From assembly GCA_947305585.1 (NCBI GenBank), contig CAMZDY010000012.1:1-20260 (forward strand): 20,260 nt of DNA. The letters run 5' to 3'. Shown here piece by piece: positions 6,794-15,610 of the stretch; within the stretch, counting starts at the first letter, position 1, and the number at the start of each line of letters is the position of its first letter. Both the position numbers and the translations under genes were made by a program. The DNA is from an uncultured Verrucomicrobiota bacterium (GTDB lineage Bacteria > Verrucomicrobiota > Kiritimatiellia > RFP12 > UBA1067). A model generated the notes under the pieces. That model was not told where the DNA came from, did not search any database, and saw nothing but the letters and a program-made list of their open reading frames with translations.

Positions 6794-8914
6794 TTATTTG
6801 TCCGAGATGCAGATGAAGTATTCGTCGGCATCGGGCAGCGTGATCTTCACCTGCCAGACGCCGGGGTCTTCCGTTTCGGTGTAGACGATCGTCTCCGGCA
6901 TGGTCCACGATTCCAGATCCTTGCTGACCCGGACGAAGTCGGCGAGACTGACGCTCTCCACCGGCTCGCCACCGATCGTAACCGCAATGAGGCAGGCGAC
7001 TACCGTCTGTTCGTTCTCGACCGTGGAGACGATGTCGGTAATGACGATTTCCGGCATGGACCCCGACACCAGCATCTTGTTCACGTCGGTACCGGACATG
7101 CCCAGCAACGCAGCCGTCGCGCTCAGTTGCGGCGCCGCCGACAAGGTGGCGACCTTATGCACGGACCAGTAATGGTCCGCTCCGGCCCACTCGCCCGCAT
7201 ACCCCTCCGCGTATTCGCCGCTATACATCACAAACCCGCTTTCGCCGCCATTGGCGTAATACTGGCCGCCGGCGAAAATCAAGTTGCTCGCCTGACCCGC
7301 CTCGTGGCGGTTGGAGACCGGACTAAGGTACCGGCCGCCCTCCAAAGTGACATTCTGGGCGTTGCTGTTGCGGCTCAAAGCGTACATACCGGTATCGTAG
7401 GCGGCAACCGTGCCGCCCGTGCCCGAATCTTTAACCGTAAGGTAGCCGTCCTGGCCGACTTTGATGGTGGGCATATTCTCGCCGGGCCCCGTCAAGGTGC
7501 GGCCCGCCAGATCGAGCGTAAAGGCCACGTTGGTCACCACCACGTTTTCTTCCTGGCTGCGCAGCAGCTGGATCGTGGCGTCGGTGACCTCAAGCGGCAA
7601 CAGCGTGTCGATCGCGGCCTGGATGGAATCGAAATCCTGGGTCTGGGGAGTGTCGCCCTCGGTGTAGGTAAGCCGGCACATCTTGGTGCTGGCGTTGACC
7701 GGCTCCAGTTTGCCGTGCAGCAAGTCGTAGCCGGTAGCTTGGGGAACCGTAAAACTGTCGTCGTCGTCACAGATAACCCCACTTGCGCTATCTGTCGTCG
7801 AGAGATTCACCCCGGTATATTCGTCACTCGCGTACACGATATTGTCGATCGCCACCTCGCAGGCGCCGGACTCGGCCACCGGCACGGCGATCGCCGTTTC
7901 GCCGCGCCTGCCGTCCGGGGCTACGTCCACCGGCATTCCGCTATCTATCTGCCAGGTGAACGAAGTAATACCCGGATCCCACGACAGCAGGAAATAGCGG
8001 TACGGCGCCTTGTAATTGCCGACCACATTGGGCGTTTCGTTGGTGGAAACCACGATCTCGTCCACGCCGCCGCCCGTGCCGCTCATCCCGAGACCCGTCA
8101 ACTTCTGCGTCTCCAGATCTACGCGCAGCGTGGGGAACAGCGTTCTCGCCTCGTATTGACGCCGCCCCTCGTCGGTCAGCAAACTCTGGAGCGAGGCCGA
8201 CAGTTCCTCGCTTACGATGCTCGCCGCCAGATCGACCGCCAGCGGCGCGCCGTCGAAATAGATCACGAAACCGGAGTTGTAGTAATCGAGCTTCAAGGGA
8301 CGGAAAAACTCGACGACCACACGATGCCACGAACCGTCCGCCACCGTCACCGCCATATTGCCGTTGGTCACGGCCACGTAATTCGTGGCCACCACCCCCG
8401 AACCGGCGAAAGATTTAGCGTAGTAGCCCGCCGTCACGCAAAGCTCGCCGCTCTTGTTGGCCCAGAGGACGAGCTTGTCTTCGCCGGGGTCAGGCGCGGG
8501 CGAGCGCCGGAATTTGACGAGCGCGTCCAGATAGACCACATCGTCATCCTCGATCTCCAGACTCTGCATCCGGTAGCCGGAACCTTCAACCTCCTTGTTC
8601 GGGAGGATGGTGCGGAAGATCACCGCCTTGCCGGAATTTACCGTAAAATGGTAGGCGTTGGTGGGGTCGCTGAGGAAGCAGGCGGCACGCCGACCGTCTT
8701 TGCTGAGCAGGATGTCGTCGGTGTCGGTGTGTTCTGCGAGTTCGCCCATCCAGGAATTGTACCAATAGGTGCCCACCCCGGAAACGATGGGCTCGTCCTC
8801 GATCGTCTCCTCCTCGAAATTGTTGGCGGGCGCCAAAGCGTCGTCCGCCCGGAGCGAAGCCGCGAAGCAAAGCGCGAAAACCGACAATAGAAGTTTATTC
8901 GTCCAGTTTTTCAT
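6794..8914 (-). CDS. Sec-secreted protein with concanavalin/LamG-like and beta-helix-like regions (function unknown)
   Basis: I do not recognise a characterised homologue. The 706 residues begin with a classical Sec signal peptide (basic start, hydrophobic 8-20, probable cleavage after LRA at 23). Residues about 45-300 look like a concanavalin A/LamG-type beta sandwich; DGSWHRVVVEF (193-203) is the typical strand of that fold. Residues about 425-560 look like a pectin-lyase-type beta helix (IQAAIDTL, then LDLAGRTLTGPG and LTVKDSGTGGTVAAY), as in surface or carbohydrate-binding proteins. There is no visible membrane anchor, LPXTG or PEP-type sorting tail. The start overlaps the preceding pseudopilin gene by 20 bases and has GGGAG 5 bases upstream, so it is the last gene of the pseudopilin operon. 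It may be a cargo of that system or a surface partner. Confidence 0.75.
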   Translation of the reverse strand: MKNWTNKLLLSVFALCFAASLRADDALAPANNFEEETIEDEPIVSGVGTYWYNSWMGELAEHTDTDDILLSKDGRRAACFLSDPTNAYHFTVNSGKAVIFRTILPNKEVEGSGYRMQSLEIEDDDVVYLDALVKFRRSPAPDPGEDKLVLWANKSGELCVTAGYYAKSFAGSGVVATNYVAVTNGNMAVTVADGSWHRVVVEFFRPLKLDYYNSGFVIYFDGAPLAVDLAASIVSEELSASLQSLLTDEGRRQYEARTLFPTLRVDLETQKLTGLGMSGTGGGVDEIVVSTNETPNVVGNYKAPYRYFLLSWDPGITSFTWQIDSGMPVDVAPDGRRGETAIAVPVAESGACEVAIDNIVYASDEYTGVNLSTTDSASGVICDDDDSFTVPQATGYDLLHGKLEPVNASTKMCRLTYTEGDTPQTQDFDSIQAAIDTLLPLEVTDATIQLLRSQEENVVVTNVAFTLDLAGRTLTGPGENMPTIKVGQDGYLTVKDSGTGGTVAAYDTGMYALSRNSNAQNVTLEGGRYLSPVSNRHEAGQASNLIFAGGQYYANGGESGFVMYSGEYAEGYAGEWAGADHYWSVHKVATLSAAPQLSATAALLGMSGTDVNKMLVSGSMPEIVITDIVSTVENEQTVVACLIAVTIGGEPVESVSLADFVRVSKDLESWTMPETIVYTETEDPGVWQVKITLPDADEYFICISDK

Positions 8915-9812
8915 ATTTGCTCCCGTCGAAAGAGACGTCCAACCCCCGGCAAAGCCAGTCCATCAGATCCTTCATTTCGTCTTCGCCCAGACCGCCGCGC
9001 GGTAGCGTGAGTTTGTCCACGTGGCCGTCGGCATAGACGACGTGCGCGCACTTGCGCTTGCCGGAAGCATGGTTGAAGGCAAGTCCCTGCTGCTGGCCGG
9101 CGCTGAGTCCCTTGTACTGGATGGCGGTGTCGGCATAGGGGGCGTCGAACTCGCCGAACGGCAGTTCCGCGAAGAGGAGCCGCCGATCGGCCAGTTTCAT
9201 ATTGGCGAAGCTGACGCCGCCGTAGGATTCGGACACGGTATTGGCGGAGTGCGACACGTCGCCGCCGAAGTAGCCGTTCATCTCATAGCTCCAGAACGCC
9301 TTCTTGCCCGCGGCGAGCGCCGCCTTGGCGTGCGACGGACAGATGAAAGCCTCGCGGTTGCCCTTGGCCGCCGCCCACAGCGCGCCGTTGGTGATGCAGT
9401 AGAGTTGCTCGTCGCCAGTCGAACCCGAATCGGCATAGGGCGACACGTGGAAACTCGCGCTCGCCACCGAAGACGTGGGCTTGGACCGGTAGGCACCGTC
9501 GGAATACCAGCTTACCCACGCCTTGCCGACGGCGCTGTTGCGGGGGTTCGACTCCGTATAGCGCATCTGCACGTTCCGGATGCCGCCCGATTCGTCGATG
9601 GAGCTGAATTCGGTGGAGGCCGCCAGCGGATAATAGCCGCAGCTCATGCCGTAGCTCTGGCAGGCCGACGCGAGGTTGCGCATGTTCGCCAGACACTTGG
9701 CGCTACGGGCCGACTCGGTGGTGCCGCCCACCGACACCAGCAAGACGCCGGAAAGGATGCCGATGATGCCGATTACGATGAGAAGTTCGACGAGTGTGAA
9801 TGCTTTTTTCAT
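8895..9812 (-). CDS. Prepilin-like protein with CPS and C-terminal DGH motif
   Basis: The 305 residues carry a class III prepilin leader, MKKA|FTLVELLIVIGI, with Ala at -1 and Glu at +5, and a hydrophobic helix to about residue 28. The C-terminal part has ICPSHA (157-162) and VVYADGHVDKL (258-268). These are hallmarks of the H-X9-DG prepilin-processing-associated family that is abundant in Planctomycetes, Verrucomicrobia and Lentisphaerae. Here the spacing from the first His (H248 in NHASG) to DG is 13 rather than 9. Such proteins are membrane-anchored or fibre-assembled exported proteins of unknown task. The gene starts 3 bases after the GspK-like gene stops and overlaps the secreted-protein gene by 20 bases. 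No Shine-Dalgarno sequence is visible, so it may depend on coupling. Confidence 0.87.
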   Translation of the reverse strand: MKKAFTLVELLIVIGIIGILSGVLLVSVGGTTESARSAKCLANMRNLASACQSYGMSCGYYPLAASTEFSSIDESGGIRNVQMRYTESNPRNSAVGKAWVSWYSDGAYRSKPTSSVASASFHVSPYADSGSTGDEQLYCITNGALWAAAKGNREAFICPSHAKAALAAGKKAFWSYEMNGYFGGDVSHSANTVSESYGGVSFANMKLADRRLLFAELPFGEFDAPYADTAIQYKGLSAGQQQGLAFNHASGKRKCAHVVYADGHVDKLTLPRGGLGEDEMKDLMDWLCRGLDVSFDGSKYEKLDE

Positions 9813-9815
9813 GGC

Positions 9816-12701
9816 TTAATCGAATTGACGGTAGAAGAGTACGCGCATACGGTGAGGCCGCCCGGCCTCGCCCACTTCGGGATCGCGCCAGACGAGCGCA
9901 ACGGCGCGCGCACCCAATTGCGGTGGCGTCTGGCCGATCGCGCCGCCGCCCATCATCATGGGCTCGGCACGCACGAAAATCAAAAAGAGCTGCTGCTTGT
10001 TGGCGAACGAATCGCGCCAATAGCCGTAGAGGAACTTGCGGTCCACGTCGGAAAGCGAATCGGTCTGGGTCAACGTTTCGCCGAACAAGGTTTTTTCCGT
10101 TCCCGCCCAGGCGAGCGCATCCCACGCATCTTCCCAGGTCTTCCCGTTCGCCGCCTGCGCCTGCGCCTCCTCCTGGAAAATCTCGGCCACCGCCTCCAGA
10201 TCCTCCCAGCCGAACTTGGCATTGCCGTTCATGGCCGAAAAGGCGTACTTCTTGTTGAACGCCTGCGCCGTCATTTCCTGCGCCGCATTGTTGAGGTTGG
10301 TTGAGGCCACGGACCAGTTGTAGGGCGTATTGGCGAACGCCGCCATCAACGAATCGAGACTCTGGGCGTACGGATTCACCTTGTAGCTGTTGCCCATGTT
10401 GGCGATGCCGATGTTTTCGAAATCGTCGCGCGCCGCCCCGGCCGACGGGAAGCACCGGTAAGTCTGCCACATCAAGCCGCCGTGCACCAATTCGCCCAGG
10501 CCCGTGCCGTAGTCGCTCTTGTTGCCGATCGTGCCCAGATAACCAGCCGCCGGATCGCCGCCGCCCTTGAGATTGCCGAGCCGGGGCAGCATGGCCAGCT
10601 CGTAGATCGACTGGAGATAGCCCTGGTCGGAGCACTCCATCCAGATATCGTTGGCGCGACCGTCCTTGCCGAGATATTCGTTTTTAACCGTCGAAAGCCA
10701 GTCGGCGGCAGTAATGGCGTTATCCTGCCGGATCCAGTTTTCCGGCGCATGGTTGTAACGGGGGTCGGGGCAGTAGACGCCCAGCGGCGCCCAGGACGTA
10801 ATCTGATGCGTGGATTTCGCGTCTTTGTATTTGAAGTTGGCGTTAAGCTCGGTGGTGAACTTCATCGCCGGGTTGAACGCGCCAAACACCTGAGCGTAGG
10901 CATCCGCCGGGCTGGATCCGTTCAGCGCGTCGTCGCCGATGGCGGCGGGCACCATATCCACCGTTTTGCCTCCGCTCGTCACCCGCACGTAAAAAGCCAC
11001 GTGCAGCTTTACTTCCTGCTCGCCCTTCAGCTTGTCGATGAAGTTGTTCTTGTTCTGATAAGACGAATTGACGCTGCCGTCGGCATTGACGGGAAAGAGC
11101 AGGCATTGGGCGTCGGTGTATTGCTTGGTGTTCGGACGTTCCGCCCCGGTTTCCGGGTCAACTTTTACGGTATAGGTAACATTGAAGGCTGGAATGTCCG
11201 AGATGGCGGAAAGCGAAAGCGAACGGTTGATAAGCGCATTCTCCTCGTCTTTGGCCGAAGGCAGCGATATCGATTGGCTTGCCATCGGCACCCGGATTAC
11301 GCCATCCTTGTAATTGGCGGACGAACTGCCGAATACGCCGTTTTCGGGATGGACCTTGTTGGGACGGAAATTGACCGCCTCTGCTTCGGAGAAGAACAGG
11401 CACGCCACGCCATCCAAGGAGAAACTCGGGGGATTCGCCCCGTTGTCGCGCTTGAACGGATAGACGAGGCCCACGTTCAGCGACGACCCCTCCAGCCCCA
11501 TTAGCTTCAAGGTATAACTCTTCTTGTATTCGATGATTCCGCCGTCCAGCTCCGTCTTGGAATCGAGCTTTTCGTCGAGCGACGCCTGCACCGCCAGCAT
11601 CGGCGAGAGCGTGCAGATCATGGGCACGCGCTCGACGGAGGGAATGCCGAGCGAAACCGGAACGGAGTCTTCGTCCAGATAATCCCAGAGATTCATCACC
11701 CCCACCGAGGTCAGCGCGTCCAGATAATCCTTCTGGTCGTATTGGACCGTATCGATATTGGCGTTCTTCGTGATGGCCGAGAACGGCTGGCCCTCGGGCT
11801 TAGCCAGGTCGAGCACGTCGGTAGCGTTGGTGGCGGGCGTGGGGAAGTAGCTGTCGGTCATCATCATGAACCGCTTGAACTGCGTCGTCTCGCCGGGATT
11901 GCAAAGCGCGCTCCGGTTGCTGCTCAAATAGGTATAGAAAGGATTCTTCGCTTTCATCGCCAGCGCCAGGTCGGCCATCGAAACAAGCGGCACCTTCGTC
12001 TTGTCCACGAGTCCGTCGCTCCCCAGATAGTTTGACAGGAACTCATCCCACTGCGAAGGTTGGATGCCCTGCGAATCGGGTCCGGTATGGGTGGAATTCT
12101 CGAACAGATACGAGAGCGAAATCCGCCCCGACGCGGAATTGCGCGGCAGATCGGCCGCAAGCCGGTTCACGTCGAAACAGTCGGACACGTCGATTACCGA
12201 ATAGGCGTAGCGTCCGGCGTCGAACCCGAGCCAATGCCAGGTGGCAGTGGGGGTGAGACGCGAATAGTAGCGCGCCGCGTTGACGAGGGGCGGCGGAATG
12301 TAGGCGAGCCCTTCCAAGGTCAGCGTGGAGACGGTTTCTTCCGCCGTCAGCCAGCCGTTGGTGCCGATGAACACGTGGTGGTAGAAATAGTTGTGCTCGC
12401 TGTTGATCTCGCCGGCCGTCAGCCCCATGGCGGTGGCGCGGTTGAGCGGCACGGAGCCGGTCGGCCTCTGCCGGCCCACGCCGGGATAGGGGTTGTCGTT
12501 GATGGCGTAGTCGAGGCGCTCCATCGCTTCGGCCAGCGCCGCCTTGGCGAGGAGACGCGAAGAAACGGTGCGCCGCAGATAGGAGCTCGGGAGGCGGGCC
12601 GTACGCATGTAAGCCGCGAACGCCACGGCCGAGATGACCATGAAGGTCAACATGCCGAGCACGATCAAGAGCGCCGAACCTTTACGTGCAGTTGGTTTCA
12701 T
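9816..12701 (-). CDS. Very large GspK-like minor pseudopilin
   Basis: The 961-residue exported protein begins MKPTARKG|SALLIVLGML. It has a Gly at the predicted prepilin-peptidase site and a hydrophobic helix (9-31) that lacks Glu at +5. Absence of that Glu is typical of GspK, the tip pseudopilin of type II secretion. After the helix comes YLRRTVSSRLLAKAALAEAME, the usual amphipathic extension. AYSVIDVSDCFDVNRLAADL (166-185) resembles the GspK/PilX segment that precedes NLN. GspK is usually about 300-350 residues, so this is about three times longer, and the central 600 residues are unassigned. Its position after the GspJ-like gene matches the classical order. GGAGGA lies 9 bases before the ATG, which overlaps the previous stop (ATGA). 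The GspK assignment is an inference from N-terminus and order. Confidence 0.75.
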   Translation of the reverse strand: MKPTARKGSALLIVLGMLTFMVISAVAFAAYMRTARLPSSYLRRTVSSRLLAKAALAEAMERLDYAINDNPYPGVGRQRPTGSVPLNRATAMGLTAGEINSEHNYFYHHVFIGTNGWLTAEETVSTLTLEGLAYIPPPLVNAARYYSRLTPTATWHWLGFDAGRYAYSVIDVSDCFDVNRLAADLPRNSASGRISLSYLFENSTHTGPDSQGIQPSQWDEFLSNYLGSDGLVDKTKVPLVSMADLALAMKAKNPFYTYLSSNRSALCNPGETTQFKRFMMMTDSYFPTPATNATDVLDLAKPEGQPFSAITKNANIDTVQYDQKDYLDALTSVGVMNLWDYLDEDSVPVSLGIPSVERVPMICTLSPMLAVQASLDEKLDSKTELDGGIIEYKKSYTLKLMGLEGSSLNVGLVYPFKRDNGANPPSFSLDGVACLFFSEAEAVNFRPNKVHPENGVFGSSSANYKDGVIRVPMASQSISLPSAKDEENALINRSLSLSAISDIPAFNVTYTVKVDPETGAERPNTKQYTDAQCLLFPVNADGSVNSSYQNKNNFIDKLKGEQEVKLHVAFYVRVTSGGKTVDMVPAAIGDDALNGSSPADAYAQVFGAFNPAMKFTTELNANFKYKDAKSTHQITSWAPLGVYCPDPRYNHAPENWIRQDNAITAADWLSTVKNEYLGKDGRANDIWMECSDQGYLQSIYELAMLPRLGNLKGGGDPAAGYLGTIGNKSDYGTGLGELVHGGLMWQTYRCFPSAGAARDDFENIGIANMGNSYKVNPYAQSLDSLMAAFANTPYNWSVASTNLNNAAQEMTAQAFNKKYAFSAMNGNAKFGWEDLEAVAEIFQEEAQAQAANGKTWEDAWDALAWAGTEKTLFGETLTQTDSLSDVDRKFLYGYWRDSFANKQQLFLIFVRAEPMMMGGGAIGQTPPQLGARAVALVWRDPEVGEAGRPHRMRVLFYRQFD

Positions 12702-13147
12702 TGGTTGCGCTCCTCCACTGACAGCCGGTAGAAATTGGGGAGAAAATAGCCGGTGCGCATATTCTGCGAAGCGGTGGAAAAGGTAACTTTCGCATTGCCC
12801 TGCCGGATGGTGACGATATAGGGCCGGTTCCAGGGATCGCGCAATACGCCGTCTTTGCCCACGTTGCCGTTGTAGAGCACGGGGATTTTCTCGCCGTTGT
12901 CGCCCGTTTCGCCGCCCAAGATGAACTTGAGATTGTCGCGGGTGGCGTTGGCCTGATCCATGGTGGGGAGCTCGGTGAAATTCTCGGCGGCCAGGATGGC
13001 GTTCGTCATTTCCTTCACTTCCGCCTGCGCTTTGGCCACCCGGGCGCGCGACCGGGCGGCGCTGACGGAACTGCCGACCGCCCCGGTGAGCATGGCGATC
13101 ATGCCCATCACGACCAGCAGTTCCACTAATGTAAATGCTCGTTTCAT
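12698..13147 (-). CDS. GspG-like pseudopilin with DPWNRPY motif
   Basis: The 149-residue class III prepilin begins MKRA|FTLVELLVVMGM, with Ala at -1 and Glu at +5. After the hydrophobic helix (5-27) an alpha-helical, Ala/Arg/Lys-rich stretch (28-55) leads to a small globular domain. LRDPWNRPYIV at 102-112 corresponds to the DPWGNPY loop of major pseudopilins of the GspG family. An alternative ATG at 13157-13159 would add MVSN. I prefer 13147 because the leader then begins MKR like its paralogues. The gene starts 5 bases after the GspJ-like stop and its stop overlaps the GspK-like start by 4 bases. It is a second GspG-like protein in the same operon, so it may be an alternative major or a minor fibre subunit. 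Confidence 0.85.
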   Translation of the reverse strand: MKRAFTLVELLVVMGMIAMLTGAVGSSVSAARSRARVAKAQAEVKEMTNAILAAENFTELPTMDQANATRDNLKFILGGETGDNGEKIPVLYNGNVGKDGVLRDPWNRPYIVTIRQGNAKVTFSTASQNMRTGYFLPNFYRLSVEERNQ

Positions 13148-13152
13148 GTTGC

Positions 13153-13632
13153 TTACCATTGGATTTCGTCCGGCCAGGTGGTGATGTCGTCGTAATCGAA
13201 ATCGGGATTCGGCCCCAGCGAGGTGACGCCCACCGTGTAGGTGACGAGCTGGTTGCCGGATTCGCCGGACCCCACCGGAACCGAAGTCATGTCGGACTGG
13301 GTGGTGTTTTCGCCCACGCTCGTCAACAGCACGATCTTGTCGGAATCGTCCTCTTCCTGCCCGGACACGCTGCAGGCGCGGTCGCGCAAGTTGCCGTCGG
13401 GCTTCCAGAGCGAGGTGATGCGCCCCACCTGGCTGCCGCTCACGAAAAGATTGTCGGCCTCTTCGCGCACCTCGGCGATATTGTCGCGCACCTCGTCCAT
13501 CTGGGCCACCCCGGCCACCCCCGTGCGCCAGGCGATGGACGACTGGTTGAACATCATGGTCAGAATGGTAACCAGCATCCCCAAAAGGAGGCTTGCCACC
13601 AACAGTTCGAGAATGGTGAAGCCTTTTTTCAT
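13153..13632 (-). CDS. GspJ-like minor pseudopilin
   Basis: The 159-residue prepilin begins MKKG|FTILELLVASLLLGML, with Gly at -1 and Glu at +5. The LELLVAsLLL pattern with Ala in the helix, followed by a long amphipathic helix (AQMDEVRDNIAEVREEADNL, 43-62), resembles GspJ and related minor pseudopilins. Its place directly after the GspI-like gene and before the GspK-like gene supports this. It has an acidic loop EEDDSD (93-98) and the C-terminus DEIQW. GspJ is normally near 200 residues, so this one is somewhat short. The ATG at 13630-13632 overlaps the previous stop (ATGA), and GGGAG lies 10-11 bases upstream. The longer upstream frame to 13977 is a shadow. Confidence 0.8.
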   Translation of the reverse strand: MKKGFTILELLVASLLLGMLVTILTMMFNQSSIAWRTGVAGVAQMDEVRDNIAEVREEADNLFVSGSQVGRITSLWKPDGNLRDRACSVSGQEEDDSDKIVLLTSVGENTTQSDMTSVPVGSGESGNQLVTYTVGVTSLGPNPDFDYDDITTWPDEIQW

Positions 13633-14177
13633 TGGTCGGGATCTCCCTGGAAGTGGACTTCGGTGTAGTAGATCGGCATCGCGAGGAGCATGCCCGGCTG
13701 CTTGGTGGCGCGGAAGGCGATGCGGACAATGGGCGAATCCTGATCGTGCATCACCACCAGCCCGCAGCTCAAGCCCGCCGCGCTCACGTCGCTTTTCGGG
13801 AACGCGGTTTTCACGTCGAGCGTGCCGCTGGACGCGGCCGACATCTTGGACATGAACTGGGAAAAGACGCTTTCCGCCTGGGATTCCGGATCGGAGGAAA
13901 CGATGCCTTTGGAGTCGAAATAATTCTTCCAGCCCTCTTCCGACGGGAAATAGAACTTGTCCCGGAACGCCGTCCACTTGAGATTGGTGGCGCTGGCGGC
14001 CATGATCATCGGGGAGAGCACAGTGTCGGCGATGGCCGCCCCGCCCACGTCTTCGCGGCTCTGGCGGTTTTCGCGGAAGCCGAGCGAAAAGAGCGAAACC
14101 ATGGCGAGGATGCCCCCGGCCATGATAAGAATGGCCAGGTTCACTTCCATCAAGGTAAAGCCGCGTTTCATAGTCAT
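13629..14177 (-). CDS. GspI/PilV-like minor pseudopilin
   Basis: The 182-residue prepilin begins MTMKRG|FTLMEVNLAILIMAGGI, with Gly at -1 and Glu at +5. The MEV..AILIMAGGILAM helix followed by an Asn/Arg-rich stretch matches the GspI/PilV pattern (GFTLIEVLVALLI.A..LL). Minor pseudopilins of this type form the initiating tip complex with GspJ and GspK, and here the three genes are neighbours. Two starts are possible, MTMKRG (14177) or MKRG (14171). AAGGAG lies 9 bases before the first and AAGGA 6 bases before the second, so translation is well supported either way. The gene begins 3 bases after the GspH-like stop. Confidence 0.8.
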   Translation of the reverse strand: MTMKRGFTLMEVNLAILIMAGGILAMVSLFSLGFRENRQSREDVGGAAIADTVLSPMIMAASATNLKWTAFRDKFYFPSEEGWKNYFDSKGIVSSDPESQAESVFSQFMSKMSAASSGTLDVKTAFPKSDVSAAGLSCGLVVMHDQDSPIVRIAFRATKQPGMLLAMPIYYTEVHFQGDPDQ

Positions 14178-14180
14178 TCC

Positions 14181-15053
14181 TTACTGCTCCTTCGCGGTTG
14201 GATCTTTGGTCTCCCCCACCTTAACCGGACTGAGCGAGCCGGTTTTGTCGGGACGGAGCGCGCAAACCTGGATCACCTTCGTGCCGCTCACGTTGCTGCT
14301 GCGCTGATCGTAGCCGCCGGCCCCGCCGCCGAAGACCAACTTCTTCTTTCCGCTCACCGGATTGTCCATCTGCTTGCTGAAATCGGTGCCGAAAATGTAG
14401 TTGTGCGGCAAGGTGAGATATTGGAACTCGAACCCGTACGCATCGCCGCGCTGCCAATCGCTGTAGCCGCTCGTCACCTTGAAGCCGTACATCGGCATCT
14501 CCATCGAGGTGGGGGAGTAATCAACCGGTGCAACCATTTGGTTGGGCATATCTTCGTTCTGCACACCCAAGGGATCGGCCTCGGTCACCGTGCTCTGCAC
14601 CACGAAAGTGGCCACCCGGCTGCGCTCGAACGAGGTGTCGGAAACATCGTCCATCGGGTAGAGATACATCCCGGAAGCGGCGCTGGAGGCGGAGGAGACG
14701 TTGTTGGTGGGATAGGTGAGGTTGAGATCGGCGAATTCGTCGTACACCACGTTGTTGGCGAACCGGGAAACGCGCCCCGCGCGCCTTACCGCCACCGCCT
14801 TGCCCACCACGATGGCGTTTTCGTCGGCCGTCTCCTCCTTGATGGTTTCGTTCCAGTAGTACACCGCCACCGGCTGGCGGTCGATCAGCGAACGCTGGAA
14901 GGCGGAATGGATGAAGCGGCTGGCGTTATCCACCGCGCCGCGCTCCTCCATGCCGCGCGTCACGGCCCGGTAGCCGCCGATCGACGCCGTGCCCAAAAGG
15001 CCCATGATGCCGATCACGACCAGAAGTTCCAATAAGGTAAAGGCGCGTTTCAT
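14181..15053 (-). CDS. GspH/FimT-like pseudopilin
   Basis: The 290-residue prepilin begins MKRA|FTLLELLVVIGIMGLL, with Ala at -1 and Glu at +5. The segment after the helix, with RFIHSAFQRSLIDRQPVAVYYW at about 46-67 (paired Arg/Gln-rich helix then a beta strand), is the GspH/FimT arrangement. The C-terminal domain is larger than the family's usual 160-190 residues. It contains a Ser/Ala-rich stretch (SSASSAASG) and a Gly-rich segment (FGGGAGGYD). The position between the GspG-like and GspI-like genes agrees with GspH. There is no visible Shine-Dalgarno sequence; it starts 3 bases after the upstream gene stops, so it is probably translated by coupling. Confidence 0.8.
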   Translation of the reverse strand: MKRAFTLLELLVVIGIMGLLGTASIGGYRAVTRGMEERGAVDNASRFIHSAFQRSLIDRQPVAVYYWNETIKEETADENAIVVGKAVAVRRAGRVSRFANNVVYDEFADLNLTYPTNNVSSASSAASGMYLYPMDDVSDTSFERSRVATFVVQSTVTEADPLGVQNEDMPNQMVAPVDYSPTSMEMPMYGFKVTSGYSDWQRGDAYGFEFQYLTLPHNYIFGTDFSKQMDNPVSGKKKLVFGGGAGGYDQRSSNVSGTKVIQVCALRPDKTGSLSPVKVGETKDPTAKEQ

Positions 15054-15056
15054 ACG

Positions 15057-15605
15057 TTACTGTTTGGATACGGTTATGGAGTCGGCGGGGATGGAATAGA
15101 CGATCTTGAAGCGTTTGAACTTGCCTTCGGCGTCGGGATAGCCGAAACTCATCTCGCTGACCTTCATCTTGCGGGCGTTCTTGCGCGAACCTTTGGCCGC
15201 CTCCATGAAATCCATGCCGGCGGCGTTGGCGCTGTTGGCGCCGGAGCGGTTGCAGACGAAAAGCCCGGTGATGTCCAACACGGGATTGTTGGCCTGAACC
15301 GTCTCCTTGAGCATGTTGTAGATGAGATCGTCCACCTCGGTGTCGGTCAACCGGTAGCGCTCGGGATCGTCGCTGTTGGTGCTGAAATTTCCGCTTATCG
15401 CCTTGCTCTTCAGCGGCTCCGGCCAATCGTCCTTCTGGGCGTAATACGTGTTGAGCCCTTCCTGCACCGCCACCACCAGCGCGTTGGCGCGGTTCGTGCG
15501 CGCCTCCTTGATGGCTCCGGTGGCGGCCGTGGTGATGATCGTCATCAGCACCGCCAGGATGCCGATCACCATCATCAGTTCGACTATGGTAAAGCCGCGT
15601 TTCAT
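15057..15605 (-). CDS. Pseudopilin of unassigned class
   Basis: The 182-residue prepilin begins MKRG|FTIVELMMVIGILAVL, with Gly at -1 and Glu at +5. The N-terminal helix continues into a typical GspG/PilE-style helix (EARTNRANALVVAVQEGLNTYY, about 34-55) and a YYAQKDDWPEPL turn that resembles the YP/WP turn of major pseudopilins. It has no DPWG motif, so I cannot place it as GspG. It is an extra gene between the GspG-like and GspH-like genes. The ATG at 15603-15605 is 5 bases after the upstream stop. The longer upstream frame reaching 15827 is out of place because it runs through the neighbouring gene. The only possible ribosome site is weak. Confidence 0.83.
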   Translation of the reverse strand: MKRGFTIVELMMVIGILAVLMTIITTAATGAIKEARTNRANALVVAVQEGLNTYYAQKDDWPEPLKSKAISGNFSTNSDDPERYRLTDTEVDDLIYNMLKETVQANNPVLDITGLFVCNRSGANSANAAGMDFMEAAKGSRKNARKMKVSEMSFGYPDAEGKFKRFKIVYSIPADSITVSKQ

Positions 15606-15610
15606 GGCTT

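Noticed and set aside
6712..6831. 40-residue N-terminal extension of the acyl carrier protein
   Set aside because: It runs through the perfect TATAAT and -35 boxes and past the neighbouring stop. The standard start has a good ribosome site.
7127..8890. 587-codon plus-strand open frame opposite the secreted protein
   Set aside because: Compositionally biased with no recognisable motif. The opposite strand has a signal peptide, ribosome site and operon fit.
9021..10304. 427-codon plus-strand open frame opposite the prepilin and GspK-like genes
   Set aside because: It spans parts of two real genes and is Arg/Gly/His-rich; an antisense shadow.
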